Below are positions 36,501-53,276 of a DNA stretch of 64,000 bases, piece by piece. The notes beneath the pieces are model-generated. The model made no database searches, was not told where the DNA came from, and saw nothing but the letters and a program-made list of their open reading frames with translations. Position numbers and translations under genes: made by a program. The DNA comes from Paratrimastix pyriformis (lineage: Eukaryota; Preaxostyla; Paratrimastigidae): positions 204,001 to 268,000 of the forward strand of contig JAPMOS010000014.1 of assembly GCA_027972325.1 (NCBI GenBank). The letters run 5' to 3'. How positions within the stretch are numbered: position 1 is the first letter of the stretch; every line of letters begins with the position of its first letter.

Positions 36501-37465
36501 CGAATGGGGTGCGGTGGGGAGCACATACTTGATGGCGTCATCGGCGAAGATGCCTATAGAACCAAAAAAAAAAAGAGGTGGACATCACCCGGGGGTTGGA
36601 GTCGCCAGTTCAGACATCCATAGTCGGCCGGGTTGGCCGACGGCGCCGATGCGGGACATGTGTCCAGAACCCCGGTTATAGGCGCATCCGCGTCACAAGT
36701 CCGCACGGTGACTTGCTTGCCCTGCAGATAGGAAGGGACAGTTCTGCGGGGAGGGTGTGGGATTGGTGGTGAGACAGTGCCGCACAGACACAGGGGGTCG
36801 TCGCGTCGAGAGTTCAGTGACTGTGTAACCGAGAGATGAGACTTGGGTGCTCGGGTCCTCGGGGTAGATAAACAAGGAGGGATCGACCAGGGGAAGGGGC
36901 AATTGGATTGAGGCGGGAGCTGTTGTGGCCGAAGCGCCGAAAGTGACTGTTCCAACATCGAGGTCCGCGCAGGCCGTGTTTCTGAGAGCAGAAGATGAGA
37001 GCCTAGCGAGCCCCAAGTCACAGACCTGGCAATCACCAAAGAATATCCATTTGGGACCAGTGTGACCCCGCCGGCTGAAGTGGGAAGCGGCCGCGTGGGG
37101 ATTGCAGGTGCCGGCGTGGGCGAGGATGCGAACGTCACCACGGAAGTTGGCGCAGCGGGAGCGGGAGTCGCGGGGGATGCCACGGGTGGTGGTTGTGCGG
37201 AAGTCTTCGGTAAGGAAGGTTCCGATTGTTGCAGAGACCCTGTGAGCTCTGGCGTGGGCGTGAGGGGCACGACAGCAGGAGATGATTGTGGGAGGTTGGA
37301 CGGTGACGGTTGGCTTGGAGCCGACGCTAGTGGCATATTATCTTTCAAAGGAGGAGCTGCATACGCAATCGAAGGCTGACGCCCACGACTCAGAAAAGCG
37401 GGCAATTGAACAGCCCACGAGTTCCAGAAGAGGCAAACACCAATCAAAATATGGGTAAATTTCAT
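30345..37465 (-). CDS. Secreted DUF4139-like protein with long Pro/Thr/Gln-rich C-terminus (paralogue A)
   Basis: Starts with signal peptide MKFTHILIGVCLFWNSWA, then an Ala/Pro/Ser/Thr-rich stretch. Pieces match the DUF4139 pattern by eye: VTLVPNGYSLVIARSVT, VDPSLFIYPEDPSTQVSSLG, YLQGKQVTVRTCDADAPITG, APLWWEPIYQLDLEDGA, and KPVFLGEAAIPGPVPVGEAL. They occur in the same order as in the neighbouring gene. After an (AP)n insert and SATVRYRARW the protein becomes mucin-like, with GPQYPQEPT repeats and a long Q-x-P-T array, then a Cys-containing segment (CTVELERVGNVTTFNVS). The last acceptor follows a 27-C run at 30494-30520. A frame change near 32450 has no clear intron. The 3' part, below about 32.5 kb, could be a separate gene. 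Function unknown; probably surface or matrix. Confidence 0.55.
31680..32320 (-). repeat. Coding tetrapeptide array Q-[YAVS]-P-T
   Basis: Near-perfect 12-bp repeats, about 50 units with variants TQYP, TQAP and TQVP in the minus-strand reading. Inside paralogue A; length probably varies between alleles. Confidence 0.8.
33140..33220. repeat. CCCCGTTCCCCGT repeat in intron
   Basis: Short CCCGTCCCC and CCCGTTCCCCGTT units in an intron of paralogue A, similar to the 11-bp repeat at 15.3 kb. Confidence 0.6.
33475..33560 (-). repeat. 30-bp coding repeat GPQYPQEPT
   Basis: Three copies of the CTCCTGGGGGTACTGTGGGC unit with spacer, coding for GPQYPQEPT in paralogue A. Confidence 0.8.
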
Positions 37466-37901
37466 GCAACGCGGCTAAATGCTGCGCGTCACGAGAAACC
37501 CCGGTTTGGAGGAGCCGTTCGCTCGAAAAAATTGGCTGTAGTTCTTTCATGTCATTGTTGTCGCAAGAGGTTCTAGTCGTCACAGGCGACGGCTTCAGCC
37601 GCTTGCCTGGTCCTTTTTTTTTTTGTTGGGGTCGTGTTGAGCGTAAAAGGGAAAAGGAGAAACATCGGAAAGGATGGAGAAGGACATTTGTGTTCAGTGA
37701 AGCCATTATGCCGCCGACCCTTGCTCGAACATTTCATCGTGGATCGACCGACTCCGGTTCCCCGCGTGGCTGCAGGACTCTCCCCAATCTTCATTTGGTA
37801 GAGACACCCAGTCAGTCAGTCTGGTGGTATTGCCATTCGTTCGTATTTGGTCGGGGTCGTGGGTGGTGGGGTTGACTCGAGAGTAAGAAAAAGACGCAAG
37901 T
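37466..37901. other. Intergenic gap between the two paralogues
   Basis: About 435 bp without a supported gene; includes a T-run near 37617-37624. Presumed promoter of paralogue A. Confidence 0.35.
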
Positions 37902-40900
37902 TTAATAGTAGCGCCCTTCGACAGGCTCCTCCTCGGGGTTGTACCAGATGCCCTGCGGAGGCGGCTTCGCCTGGGCCGCCGCATCTTCCTCGGGGGAAGA
38001 AGGCTCCTCCAGCCCCACCGACCTAGTGGAAATAACCCTGAGCACAACAGGTTCGGTGGGCCCGACTGCAGACCCGTCGATGGGGTTGCCCTTCTCATCA
38101 TAGATGGGTTCCTTGGGGGGCATCTTGGCGGGGGGGGACACCTCCGGGATGGGCTCTGCGGGCTTGGTCTGCTCAACCAGCTTCTTGAGGCCAAAGAAGA
38201 GGCGGTAGCGGAGCTCAACGCCCATCGTGCCATCCTGGGGGAGCACAGAAAATACCGATCTGAGCCGGAGCTGGATGAAAAGACGGACGGCGAGTTTCGT
38301 GATGGGCAGCTCCCACTGGGCCCGGACGCCCTCCATCCGGTAGCTGCGCACGGAGGATGTGTGCTCGAGGAGCGTCAGCGGGGACGAGTGCCAGTTGAGC
38401 GTGTTGAACGTGTCGCGGATGATGATCTGCCCAGGGGAGAGAAGTCGAGAAAGACGAGCGTGAAGATGGGGGGGGGATGGGGAGGGGGGGGGGATGGGGA
38501 GGGGGGGGGATGGGGAGGGGATGGGGAGGGATGGGGAGGATGGGGGGAGTAGGAAGTCGGGGAACCGACCCACTCGCGGGTATCGTCCTCCGTGCGAACG
38601 AGGTCCTCTGGCTTGCCTTCCTGGCCGGCTGCGCAAAGAAGAGGGTGAGTGTCGAGGCACTTCTGCAGAGGGCGAGAGACAGACACATGGTGTGCATCAT
38701 GCCGTCATCAGGCCATTGGGTCGGCATCTCCCCGCTAACCGGGGCACCCCCGGGGTACATGGTGGTTGTGGCCCCGCCAGACATGCCGCCGGTCGTGTAG
38801 GCCTCGCCCTTGACAGGCACGGGCATGGCGGTGGTCGCCCCGCCGGGCATGGCGGTCGTGTAGACCTCGCCCTCGACAGGCATGGCGGTCGTGTAGACCT
38901 CGCCCTTGGGCACGGCGGTCGTGTAGACCTCGTCCTTGACAGGCATAGTGGCTGTCGCCCCGCCCGGCATAACCGCCGTGTACATCTGGTCCGCACCCGC
39001 GACGGCTGGCTTGGTGGTGGTGGCGTAGACCATCCCGCTGCCACCAATCACCTGGGGCTGCACAGCCGTGGCATACACGCGTTCGGTCGGCAGAGGAGTT
39101 CCATTGGCAGCGTTGACGAGACGGGTTGGCTATGAGACGGGTCGCGGCGATGCAAAGATGAGCCCGAGTCAAAAAAAGAGGACGCAGCAACCCAGGAGGA
39201 GACCAAGGGGCGGCATGACGGACCACCGTGCTGGTGGCAACGCCCGTGCTCACCGCGGCAGCCTTCTGTGCGTCCAGCTGCTCGGCGGTCATGTACTGCG
39301 TGGCAACGGGGCCCGTGGCGGTCGTGGTCATCATGACGGGGGCCGGCCGGACGCCATCCTGGGCGGTGTACGTGATCGGGGTGGCCGTGACCGTGGCGGG
39401 AGCCATCATGAGGGTCGGCTTGGGCTGAACCTCAAGATCGGCAGTCGACATCACGTAGACCTGTATAGGGGGTGATGGGGGGAGGGAGGAGGGGAGATAT
39501 ATGCCCAGTGAAATGGTGAGGGGTTCGAGCTCGAAAGGCAGAAGCAGCGAAAGCAGGGACGGGGTGAGTCGCGGCAGACGTCAGGCTGCTCATCGTACTC
39601 GGCCATGAGAGGCTTGTTGAGGGGCCGGGCCGAGAGGGCGCGCACAGGCGCCGCGGGCTGGGCGATGACCGTCGCTCGCTCTCCGACGGGACCCTTCCAG
39701 CAGGTCACCCGGAATTGCACTGCCCCCCCGCACGATTAAGAGCGACAAAATCCATGATCTCGGGTATCCTCCTCCCCTCTTCCTCCCCGCCACCTCACGC
39801 ACACCCCTCCAGCCAACACACCAACAACACCAACAACACCAACAACACCAACAACACCAACAACACCAAGATCATCAACCAGTCATAGTCATCATCGCAA
39901 GGGACGGACTGTCCTCCTCGAGGTCACTGGTGGTGCTGTACTCAAGAGTCTTCTGGCAGGTGACGGTGCTGTCCTCGGCCAGCATCAGCTCCATGTTCTG
40001 CCCGGCGGAGACGGCGGTGTCGACCCGCGCCTGGCCCAGGAAGACCGGGGCCGGCTGCTTGCTGTTCAGGCTGCTCATCATGTACACGTTGGTCTCGCTG
40101 GCAGGCAGGTACAGCGACTCGCGCAGGTTGTCCATGGTATTTGGAATCTGGATGAATGGTCGGCGAGCGGCGATTGAGCGCGACGCGAAATCGTGGCAGG
40201 GGCGCAGGAGGGTTGAGGGCAGCCAGGCAGCTTGTCAGACCGTCAGCAAGATCTTGGGGTGGATCTTGGGTGCGGCGGCGCTGGTGTACCCGTAGCCGGC
40301 CTGGTCGGCGTCACAAACCAGGGTCCGAGTGACTCGCACCTTGGGGAAAAGCCGCAGGACAGTCGAAACGGTGCCCGTAGCGGGAATCGAGAGCGGCTGG
40401 AGCGGCGCGAAGAGCTGGACGGGAAAACCAGGTTGTCATGACGAGGAGTGGCGAATGGGCCTGGCATGGAGATCGCTGGCGGTGTGCGAGGGGCGGACCT
40501 GATGCTGAGAGACGTGGCCCATGGTGGCGAACATCTGGCCGGCCGAGGCGGCCCCCCCGACTGCGGCTTTGCTCTCATCGCGGTAGATGGGGCCATACGG
40601 GTCCGCGGGGAAGTTCAGGTAGTCTGGCGGTCGGTCGGTCGGTCGGAGAGAGATGCAGAGACGACACGTGAGCCTCGCGTCGGGGGCGGAGGGACGAAGG
40701 GAAGGGGAATGGCAGAGGGTGGCGGATGGACCCGTAATGAACTGCACGTTCTTGGGCTTGATGGAGATGGGCATCGAGGCACGGTCCTGGTGGCTGGGCA
40801 GGGCGGAGCTCACCACAGCCGAGAGACGCAGCCTACCGCATCACCACCCACCAAAATGCGATGAGGGGATCCCTAAGTCGAGGGCCGATGGGTTGTTAGT

Positions 40901-42524
40901 GGTGGTGGTGGTGGTGGTGGTGGTGGGTGGGTGGTGGTGGTGGGTGGTGGGTGGTGGGTGGTGGGTGGTGGGTGGTGGTGGTGGTGGTGGAACAGACTCG
41001 CCTTGGAGCTTGCTCGTCTCAAGCTTGGGCTCGTCCAGCAGCAGGTCGAAGTGGGCGCGCCATTTCAGGTTTCGCACCGGGTGCATCAGCCCATAGTGCG
41101 CCGCATCCTTCAGCCCAGTACCCTTGAAGCAGGCCTCGATGGGCTGGCCAGCCAGGGGGCTGCACACGGAGTTAAGAATGGAATGTAGTGTGACGACGGT
41201 GAGTGGAGGTGGGGGGGGGGGGGGATCGCAGACTTAGCCAGCAGGGCGAGCTCGACGGGGGACTTCTTGGAGCAGCACAGCGAGCCACACGAGAGCTCGG
41301 GCGCCTTGAAACGGGCGGCCAGATCCGTGGGAGTGACCACCTTGCCCGAAGTGGCGTCAAGTGCCGGGGGAGGAACAACCTTCCCTAGAAGTTCGATCTG
41401 CGGAGGAGCCTCCTTCAGCACCGTCAGGAGAAGATGCGTGTCGCTGTCGAAAAGACCTGGCCGGGGATATGACGACTGTGTGAAAGGAGGAGCGGAGACA
41501 GACAGGCGTAGTTGGGCTCGATGTCACGATCGCGCAGCTTCATTGGGCAGCACCGGACAACCCCTTTGAGGGGAGACGAGTTCGCCTGGGCCCCGGTGGC
41601 AACCTCTACGAGCTGGTTTTGCAGATAAGTCGGAAGGCGGCTTTCGAGGAGAGGAGTGGGTGCGAATCGGAAGAAAGTGGGGCCGTGAACAGACCAGCTG
41701 GCGGGGATCGGGGAGGATTCGTCGGCAGAGAAGGACATGAACGGGGTGATCTCGGCCGCCTTCTCCACCGGATAGAAGTAGAGCGAGGCCTTGTCGGAGA
41801 CGGCCAGGGGGGTCAAAATCTTTGCGCATCCAATCTTATTCTCGGCCACCAAGGGAGCAGGCACATCATAGGACACGGTGGCCCCGTTGCTGGTTAGAAA
41901 CAACGTGGAGGTGAGGAGCGCAGAGCGAACGAGAACAGACAGGGCGATCACAACAGCAGCGTCTTCGATCTTCGGGGTGATGAGGGGAGTGCGCTCGATC
42001 TCTGCGCAGAGAGGGGTTGTCTTCTTCGCCGCCTCGTTGCCCGGTTTGGTTTCAGGCTGATTCGACGTTACCACAGGCTTGGTTTCAGAAGGTTTCGCCT
42101 CAGGCTTGATTTCAGGCTTGTTGCTGGACGGAGAAGCCGGCAGAGTGGTCGCCGGAGGTGACGTGACAACAGGGATCGTGGACGGAAGCGGGAGAACAGG
42201 CGGAGTTGTTGTCGGCTGTGGGGTCGGAGTCGGCTGAGGCGGCGTCACCACAGGTTGTGCGGTCGGGACCTGTGTTGTTGTTGGAATGGGAAACCTCGAA
42301 TTCGCGGGATTGGGGGGGGTGGGGGTCGTCTTGACGGGAGCCGGGACGAACGTCGAGGGCACAGAGTAGCTCGTCGATGCCTGAGGTTGGGATGAAAGTG
42401 GTGCCGATGGAGCACCCCCATACGTGTTGGACGACCGGGCCAACAATCCCTGGAGGAAAGAGGTCCGAGGGGTTGCGGCTAAAACAGATGCCGCAAGAAG
42501 AAAAAGTAGCAGTCGGAAGCGCAT
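37902..42524 (-). CDS. Secreted DUF4139-like protein (paralogue B)
   Basis: Starts with signal peptide MRFRLLLFLLAASVLA and a Thr/Pro-rich linker. Exons then follow the DUF4139 order: VTLFLTSNGA-like strand, KASLYFYPVEKAAEITPF, RLPTYLQNQLVEVATG, VRNLKWRAHFDLLLDEPKLE, VSTVLRLFPKVRVTRTLVC, then PAPVFLGQARVDTAVSAGQN and VQFRVTCWKGPVGER. An insert of repeated VYTTAMP units (38.8-39.1 kb) sits where paralogue A has its (AP)n run. The end is SYRMEGVRAQWELPITK, MGVELRYRLFF and an acidic tail PEEEPVEGRYY. In bacteria the family is secreted or periplasmic of unknown role; the match is by eye. A G-rich intron block lies at 38468-38545. Confidence 0.65.
38468..38548. repeat. G-rich GGGGATGGGGAGG block in intron
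   Basis: Repeated GGGGATGGGGAGGGG on the plus strand, C-rich in the sense of the host gene, with quadruplex potential. Confidence 0.7.
38790..39010 (-). repeat. Coding repeat VYTTAMP in paralogue B
   Basis: At least five copies of a Val-Tyr-Thr-Thr-(Ala)-x-Pro motif separated by GGAT or KGE spacers. Confidence 0.7.
39815..39872. repeat. 9-bp repeat ACCAACAAC in intron
   Basis: About six copies just upstream of an exon acceptor in paralogue B (TTGGTGTTGTTGGTG in sense). Confidence 0.75.
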
Positions 42525-42710
42525 CGGAAGAGGATTGAAAAGAGGATTGAAATCGAGCGATGGCTGCCAAATTCCTCCAATAGGAGCTGGTTACAGTCGA
42601 AGACTGTGCCGCGCTCGTCTTGTGTCTACATACGGATAATCGATGTCTCCCCACAGGCTCTAAAGATATCTGTAAAAAAAACTGGTCCATTCGCCCCAAG
42701 AATTGAGTCG
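42525..42710. promoter_or_regulatory. Probable bidirectional promoter
   Basis: 186 bp between the divergent start codons of paralogue B (-) and the chagasin-like gene (+). No TATA box or initiator was recognised; the call rests on arrangement. Confidence 0.4.
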
Positions 42711-43174
42711 ATGCTGAATCTTCGGGTTCTCTTCCTGCTCGTTCCTCTCGTCGTTTGTGCGCCTCTTGCGGAAGACACAGAGGAACTTCCCGTCCGAACG
42801 AATAAGGTCCAAACAAATCTGTGTTTGTCTTGATTTCATCCTTCTGGTCAGGTCTTCCGGGTGTCACTGGAAGCCGATCACAGCACAGGTTACGTGTGGA
42901 TCCTGAAGAGGTCTGGCCTGAGGTTCGACTGTTTATCCTCTCACGCGAGATTAGCACTCCTGAAACTGAGAAACTCGTGGATATGGTGCGAAACTACTTC
43001 CAAACTGACGAAGGAACCAAAGGGCACCAGATCTTCGCCCTGAAAACGAAGGGGGCTTCGGGAACGGCCAATCTTGTTTTCGAGTACAAGCGCCCTTTCG
43101 ATAGCCATCCTCTGCGTGAAAAAACCATTAAACTTGTCAGTGTTGCAAGTCGGCGCGGAGGTGATGCGGAGTAG
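42711..43174 (+). CDS. Chagasin-like cysteine-protease inhibitor (I42), secreted
   Basis: Three exons, 42711-42806, 42852-42910 and 42955-43174, give 124 residues in frame. A signal peptide (MLNLRVLFLLVPLVVCAPLA) is followed by FRVSLEADHSTGYVWILK, matching the NPTTGY/W loop of chagasin. The third exon has GTKGHQIFALKTKG and GTANLVFEYKRPFD, matching the central and the Y-x-R-P-W loops; here Phe replaces Trp. Family members block papain-type cathepsins with these three loops. Introns are 45 and 44 bp with GTCCAA and GTCTGG donors. It may restrain the organism's own or prey proteases in the secretory route; that is inference. Confidence 0.85.
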
Positions 43175-43520
43175 GGTCCTGGTGAGAACCCATCCATCTT
43201 TTTTGCATCTTTTTGCTCTTTTCTGTCTGTTTTGAATTCATTTTATATGAAGTTTGGTCTCGATCTCCGAACGTGATGTTCATTGGTCAGAGTCAGGCGA
43301 GCGGGGGGTTGAGGGTGCGAGCTAAAAGCAAGTCGTAACAATGTGGATTGCACCATCGGTTCTTGCCCCTGTTCACTCAGATTTTGAAAATGCAAGGTCT
43401 GCGTTTCTCACGTCGTCACGCTGCTCACTTCGACACCTGAAGCAGATAATCTGGTCGGAGAAAACATAAATAGGCCAGTTGACTCCAACCAGGCCGGTCT
43501 GTCGATTGAAATCGTGCGAT
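43175..43520. other. Intergenic region
   Basis: About 350 bp. A short frame MWIAPSVLAPVHSDFENARS starts near 43339 and might be the first exon of the next gene, but no matching splice was found. Confidence 0.3.
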
Positions 43521-43529
43521 TCTGACTTT

Positions 43530-49534
<6,005 letters not shown>

Positions 49535-49654
49535 GAAGAACAGGCCAGGAACCAGAAAGAAGAACAGGATCGGGAAACGAGAGAAGGGCAAAGGGAACGG
49601 GAGGGAGGGCGGGATGAGGGAGGGAGGGAAAATGAGGGGGTGGTCCAGTGCTCC

Positions 49655-51071
49655 TCAGACACCGTTCCAGAGGAGGCCCAGGTGGTGGCGGGGCAGCGAA
49701 CGAACAAGGGGCGGCCCCAGAGTCAGCGGAACCTGTGTGTGTGTGTGTGTGGGGGGGTTCTGTGAGCCAAAAACTCAGCAAAAGCCAAGAGGCCTCATGC
49801 AAGGCTCCCACAGCAGCCCTGGCCGGGAAGCGTGTGTGTGGGCACAGACCAGGTAGAGAAGGGCCGGCTGAGGATGGTTCATGATGGTCACGGCCGCGTA
49901 TGCCACCACGAGGCCCACCAGGTACCCGGCCATGGCCGTCTGCATGTAGGAGGCCTCCCGCCAGACCCCCAGCCAGCTCGTCGACCCCCCCGGGGTGACC
50001 GTCGCATCCATGACGGCCGCGTCCTTGTGCTGGACATCAGGGGCGGTGGCCATCGGGACGAGGTCGACCGTCGGTGGAGTCAACCGGAGGTTGTGGAGAT
50101 GCAGGTCAATTTTGAGGGTGTAGCAGATGACAATGCCGGGGAAGACGATATCCCCCAACCCGAGCATCACCGCACGGTCCCCGAAGAGCCGCGGGAACTC
50201 GAGCAGCATGGGCAGCCGCAGGCTGGTGGCCACGGTGACCATGACGTTCTTCCCAAAAATGGGTTTAGAGTAGAAGACCTGGGAGAGGGTTGTCGTCCCA
50301 AAGGCAGCACCGAGGAACCACGACAGACCCAGAAGATGTCGTAAACGAACAGGGCCGCGAGGAGCAGCGAAGCGATTTTGAGGTTGGGCAGGCTGGTGCA
50401 CTGCATCATGAACCAGCAGAGGCAGAGGGCGATCACGTTGCTCATGTACCAGTACGGGCGCAGGAACCAAGTGGCCAGCATGGCGCCGGCAATCAGCCCG
50501 CTGAGAAGAGTCCGCACCGTGACCTCGGCGCCGAGCAGGGGGAGTCTGGAGAGGGAGGCCCGGGGTGAGATGGCGGAAGACGCGAGGAAAGAGCAGACCG
50601 GAAGAGTTTCTTGTTGAACTCGGGGGTATGAGGAAGCACGACGTACATCAACGAAAAGATGGAGACACACGAGATACAGGAGAAGGAAATCGTCATCACG
50701 ATCATCATTGATGAGAGGAAGTAGAGGCACAGCACTAAAATTGTGGAGCTACGCGAATAATTGGACTTCTCTTCGTCTGATCCAAAGGGAATTGCAGACC
50801 CAACCAGAGGCATCACAATGGCGCTCGTCCAATGGACAGTGGATTGGGCATCAACAATTTCTGGTGGGAGTGGGTTGTTCGTGGGGACCACTTTGGAGAG
50901 AGCCGATACCAAGATCACGCCGACTGCGCAGGCGATAATGAGTATAAAGCCAGGATCGAGAAAATCAATCATGGCGAAAGAGCCTGCAAAAATTCTGTAC
51001 ACCGCTCCCACCGCTGGGTTCGTGAGGCGCCACCTGTCGAGCGAGTTGCCGATGACTTTATCCTCTGGCAT
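49655..51071 (-). CDS. Signal peptide peptidase (presenilin-type aspartyl protease)
   Basis: Four exons, 51071-50599, 50545-50329, 50278-49850 and 49732-49655, join in frame to 398 residues. Multiple membrane helices; catalytic motifs are LFVYDIFW-VF (Asp in YD) and MLGLGDIVFPG (Asp in GLGD), and the PAL motif is in QPALLYL-VP across the last intron. GKNVMVTVATS after YDIFWVF also matches the family. It cleaves leftover signal peptides and tail-anchored substrates within the ER membrane. Donors are GTCTGC, GTCTGT and GTCTGT. The start could instead be the Met at 50973 (MIDFLDPGFILII), which would give a shorter, more typical N-terminus. Confidence 0.93.
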
Positions 51072-51155
51072 TTGCCGCCGTCACCACCCGACCATAATCT
51101 TCATCGACGAAGGCATCCAGAGGTCGAGGGCCGAATGGCGTCATAGAAAACCGGA
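51072..51155. promoter_or_regulatory. Narrow gap between divergent genes
   Basis: At most about 85-160 bp lie between the signal peptide peptidase start (-) and the DPH-like gene (+); shared promoter inferred from arrangement only. Confidence 0.3.
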
Positions 51156-52398
51156 ATGAGGCACCAACCTTCGGGGGAGTTATCGCAGAGCCGGATCTTC
51201 GCGATGTCGCGTTGCGGTGCGCGTTGCGCCATGCCGCCCACTTTTATTCCATCACCAGCTCCGGGATGGCAAGAAGCATTGCTTGGGCAGTTGGGGGACA
51301 CCTGCAGGCGTGTCGAGAAGCTCTATTGCTTCACCACCGAATCGGCCTTGGAGGCCGATGTTAACGCCTTGGCACATGCGTCTGAAAAGTGTATCCCTGT
51401 TCGATGGCATTGGGGCCAGATTACCCCTGCCGCAACAGATTCTGTTGTCACCGGCGGTAATCAAATACCATCAGAACAGAACCCTTTCTCGGCATGCTCC
51501 AGTGAGATGCCACAAGAACAATGTGGGGTTTTGTTCATCGGACACCCAACTCCGGGGCTCCAAGAATCAGTTGCCCTCTGTGCGTGGCGTGCCGGGGTCT
51601 GAGCGACCGTCTCTGCAGCTCGCTGAATTCGCACGCCCGCTAGGGTCTCTTTTTTTATGACGTGAGCACTTGTCTCTTGGAAGCCTATCAGCCGCGGGCA
51701 GCCCTGGGACGCCACCTTGCCCGGGTGGAGCAGGCCAAGCAGGCCACCAACGTGGCCCTTCTCGTTGGGTCAGGCGGCGGTTCGCTCCCACCCTCTTTCG
51801 TCTCCGTCTCATCTGCCTCTTGCCTCCTTGTGCAGCCCCCGCAATGTCCTTTGCCCGTCAGCTGTGCCGCCATATCCGCGCTGACCAAACCGGGGGGGAA
51901 GCTGCCGGGGCGGAGGACGAGAGCCGCCGGATGAAGGCCCACGTGATGGCCATGACCAGCGGACTCGCCCCAGAACGGGCCGCCAACTTCCCGACCATCG
52001 ACCTCTTCGTCTGTCCCGCCACCCCTCCCGGCCACCCCTATTGGCACCACTCCTTCCCCTTCCCTCCCTCTGCTTCACCCGTCTTTGTTTTTGTTCGGCA
52101 CGCGCACCCTAGGTCCACATCACCTGCCCCTGCTGCACCATCCCAGCCGACACGGCCGAGTACCATGCCCCCGTGGTCTCGCCCTGGGAGTTCCTCGAGG
52201 CCCTCCGAAGGTCGCCAGTCCCGCCCAACGGCCACTCCCGAATCTCATGGACGGCATTCTTGTCCCCGGGGATGCAGGCGGGGCGAGGATTCCGACGAGG
52301 AGGCCGCTGTTGCCCGGGGGTTGGCCGTCACGGCCCACCCGCTCAGCACCGATTTCCGCGCCTTCTGCGAACCGCTCCCCGCCGCTTCTCGCACCTAA
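51156..52398 (+). CDS. DPH1/DPH2-like protein (diphthamide synthesis)
   Basis: Pieces in different frames, so multi-exon. FIPSPAPGWQEALLGQLG and CFTTESALEADVNALAHASE followed by KCIPV resemble the first DPH1/2 domain (compare the family's YGACCVDD...ADxLVHYGHSC). Next GRHLARVEQAKQATNVALLV and ERAANFPTIDLFV, then VHITCPCCTIPADTAEYHAP and VVSPWEFLEALR match the third domain (family: NFxxIDxFVxVxCP...PVVTPYE). Cys occurs near each of the three iron-sulfur positions. The last exon may end GLAVTAHPLSTDFRAF with a stop at 52398. DPH1/DPH2 transfers the 3-amino-3-carboxypropyl group to EF2 histidine. Start, splices and DPH1 versus DPH2 are unresolved. Confidence 0.5.
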
Positions 52399-52495
52399 AA
52401 CACCACCCGTCGTGAAAGCTTCGCTGGAATGTACCCGGATCACTTCACACCAATCACGCCAGAAGAGGGAGGGAAGAGGTCGAGGTCGACATAAG

Positions 52496-53245
52496 CTATG
52501 CCGCCTCGCCAAAGGAGAGGGCGCCCCCGAGTTGCCGCGTCAGCGCATCGACGGCCGAATCGTCGTCCTCCGTCCCCCCGGGGTTGGAGCCCCCGGGGCC
52601 ACGAGTTGTGGCCCGCTCGGGGGTTGCCGTGAGATCGAGCACCCGCGGGGCCATCAGCCTCGTCATCAGGCTGCCTGGGGCCTGGCCAGGGGTTGCCGTG
52701 AGATCGAGCACCCGCGGGGCCGCCAACCCCGACATCACCAGGCCGCCGGCAGTCGGTGGGGCCAGGGCAGGGCCAGGGGCCGGCGTGGACAGAACCCCGG
52801 CGGCTTTCTGCGCCCGATATTCGGCTGCCAGCTCGCGCATGGCCTGGCACATGGGGGTCCCGGGGTGTGCGCGCCGGAACTCGGGCAGGGTCCGCTTGAC
52901 GAACTCCGTGTAGGGGTTGACTCGACCCGGGGTCGTAGCCGCGGGCTGCTTCGTAAGCTGCACGGGTACGTGGCAGATGCTGCATAACAGGACACCTGTC
53001 GGGCGCGAGTCCCGGCCGAATCTGCGCATGGCATGGTGGCAAGTGTGTGTGTGGGGGGGGGGGGGGGGGGTTAGACCCTGGGGGGTTCGAGCGGCGGGGT
53101 GGAGCAGACATGTGGTGGCACTGGGGGCAGGTCAGCTCGAACTTGCGTTCGATGGAGTAGTTGTGGTACGTGGACACCTCGATGCCCGTCCGGCGCTCGC
53201 ACAGGCGACCCCTGCGAGGAGGAAGGGCATGAGATTCGTGGTGAT

Positions 53246-53276
<31 letters not shown>

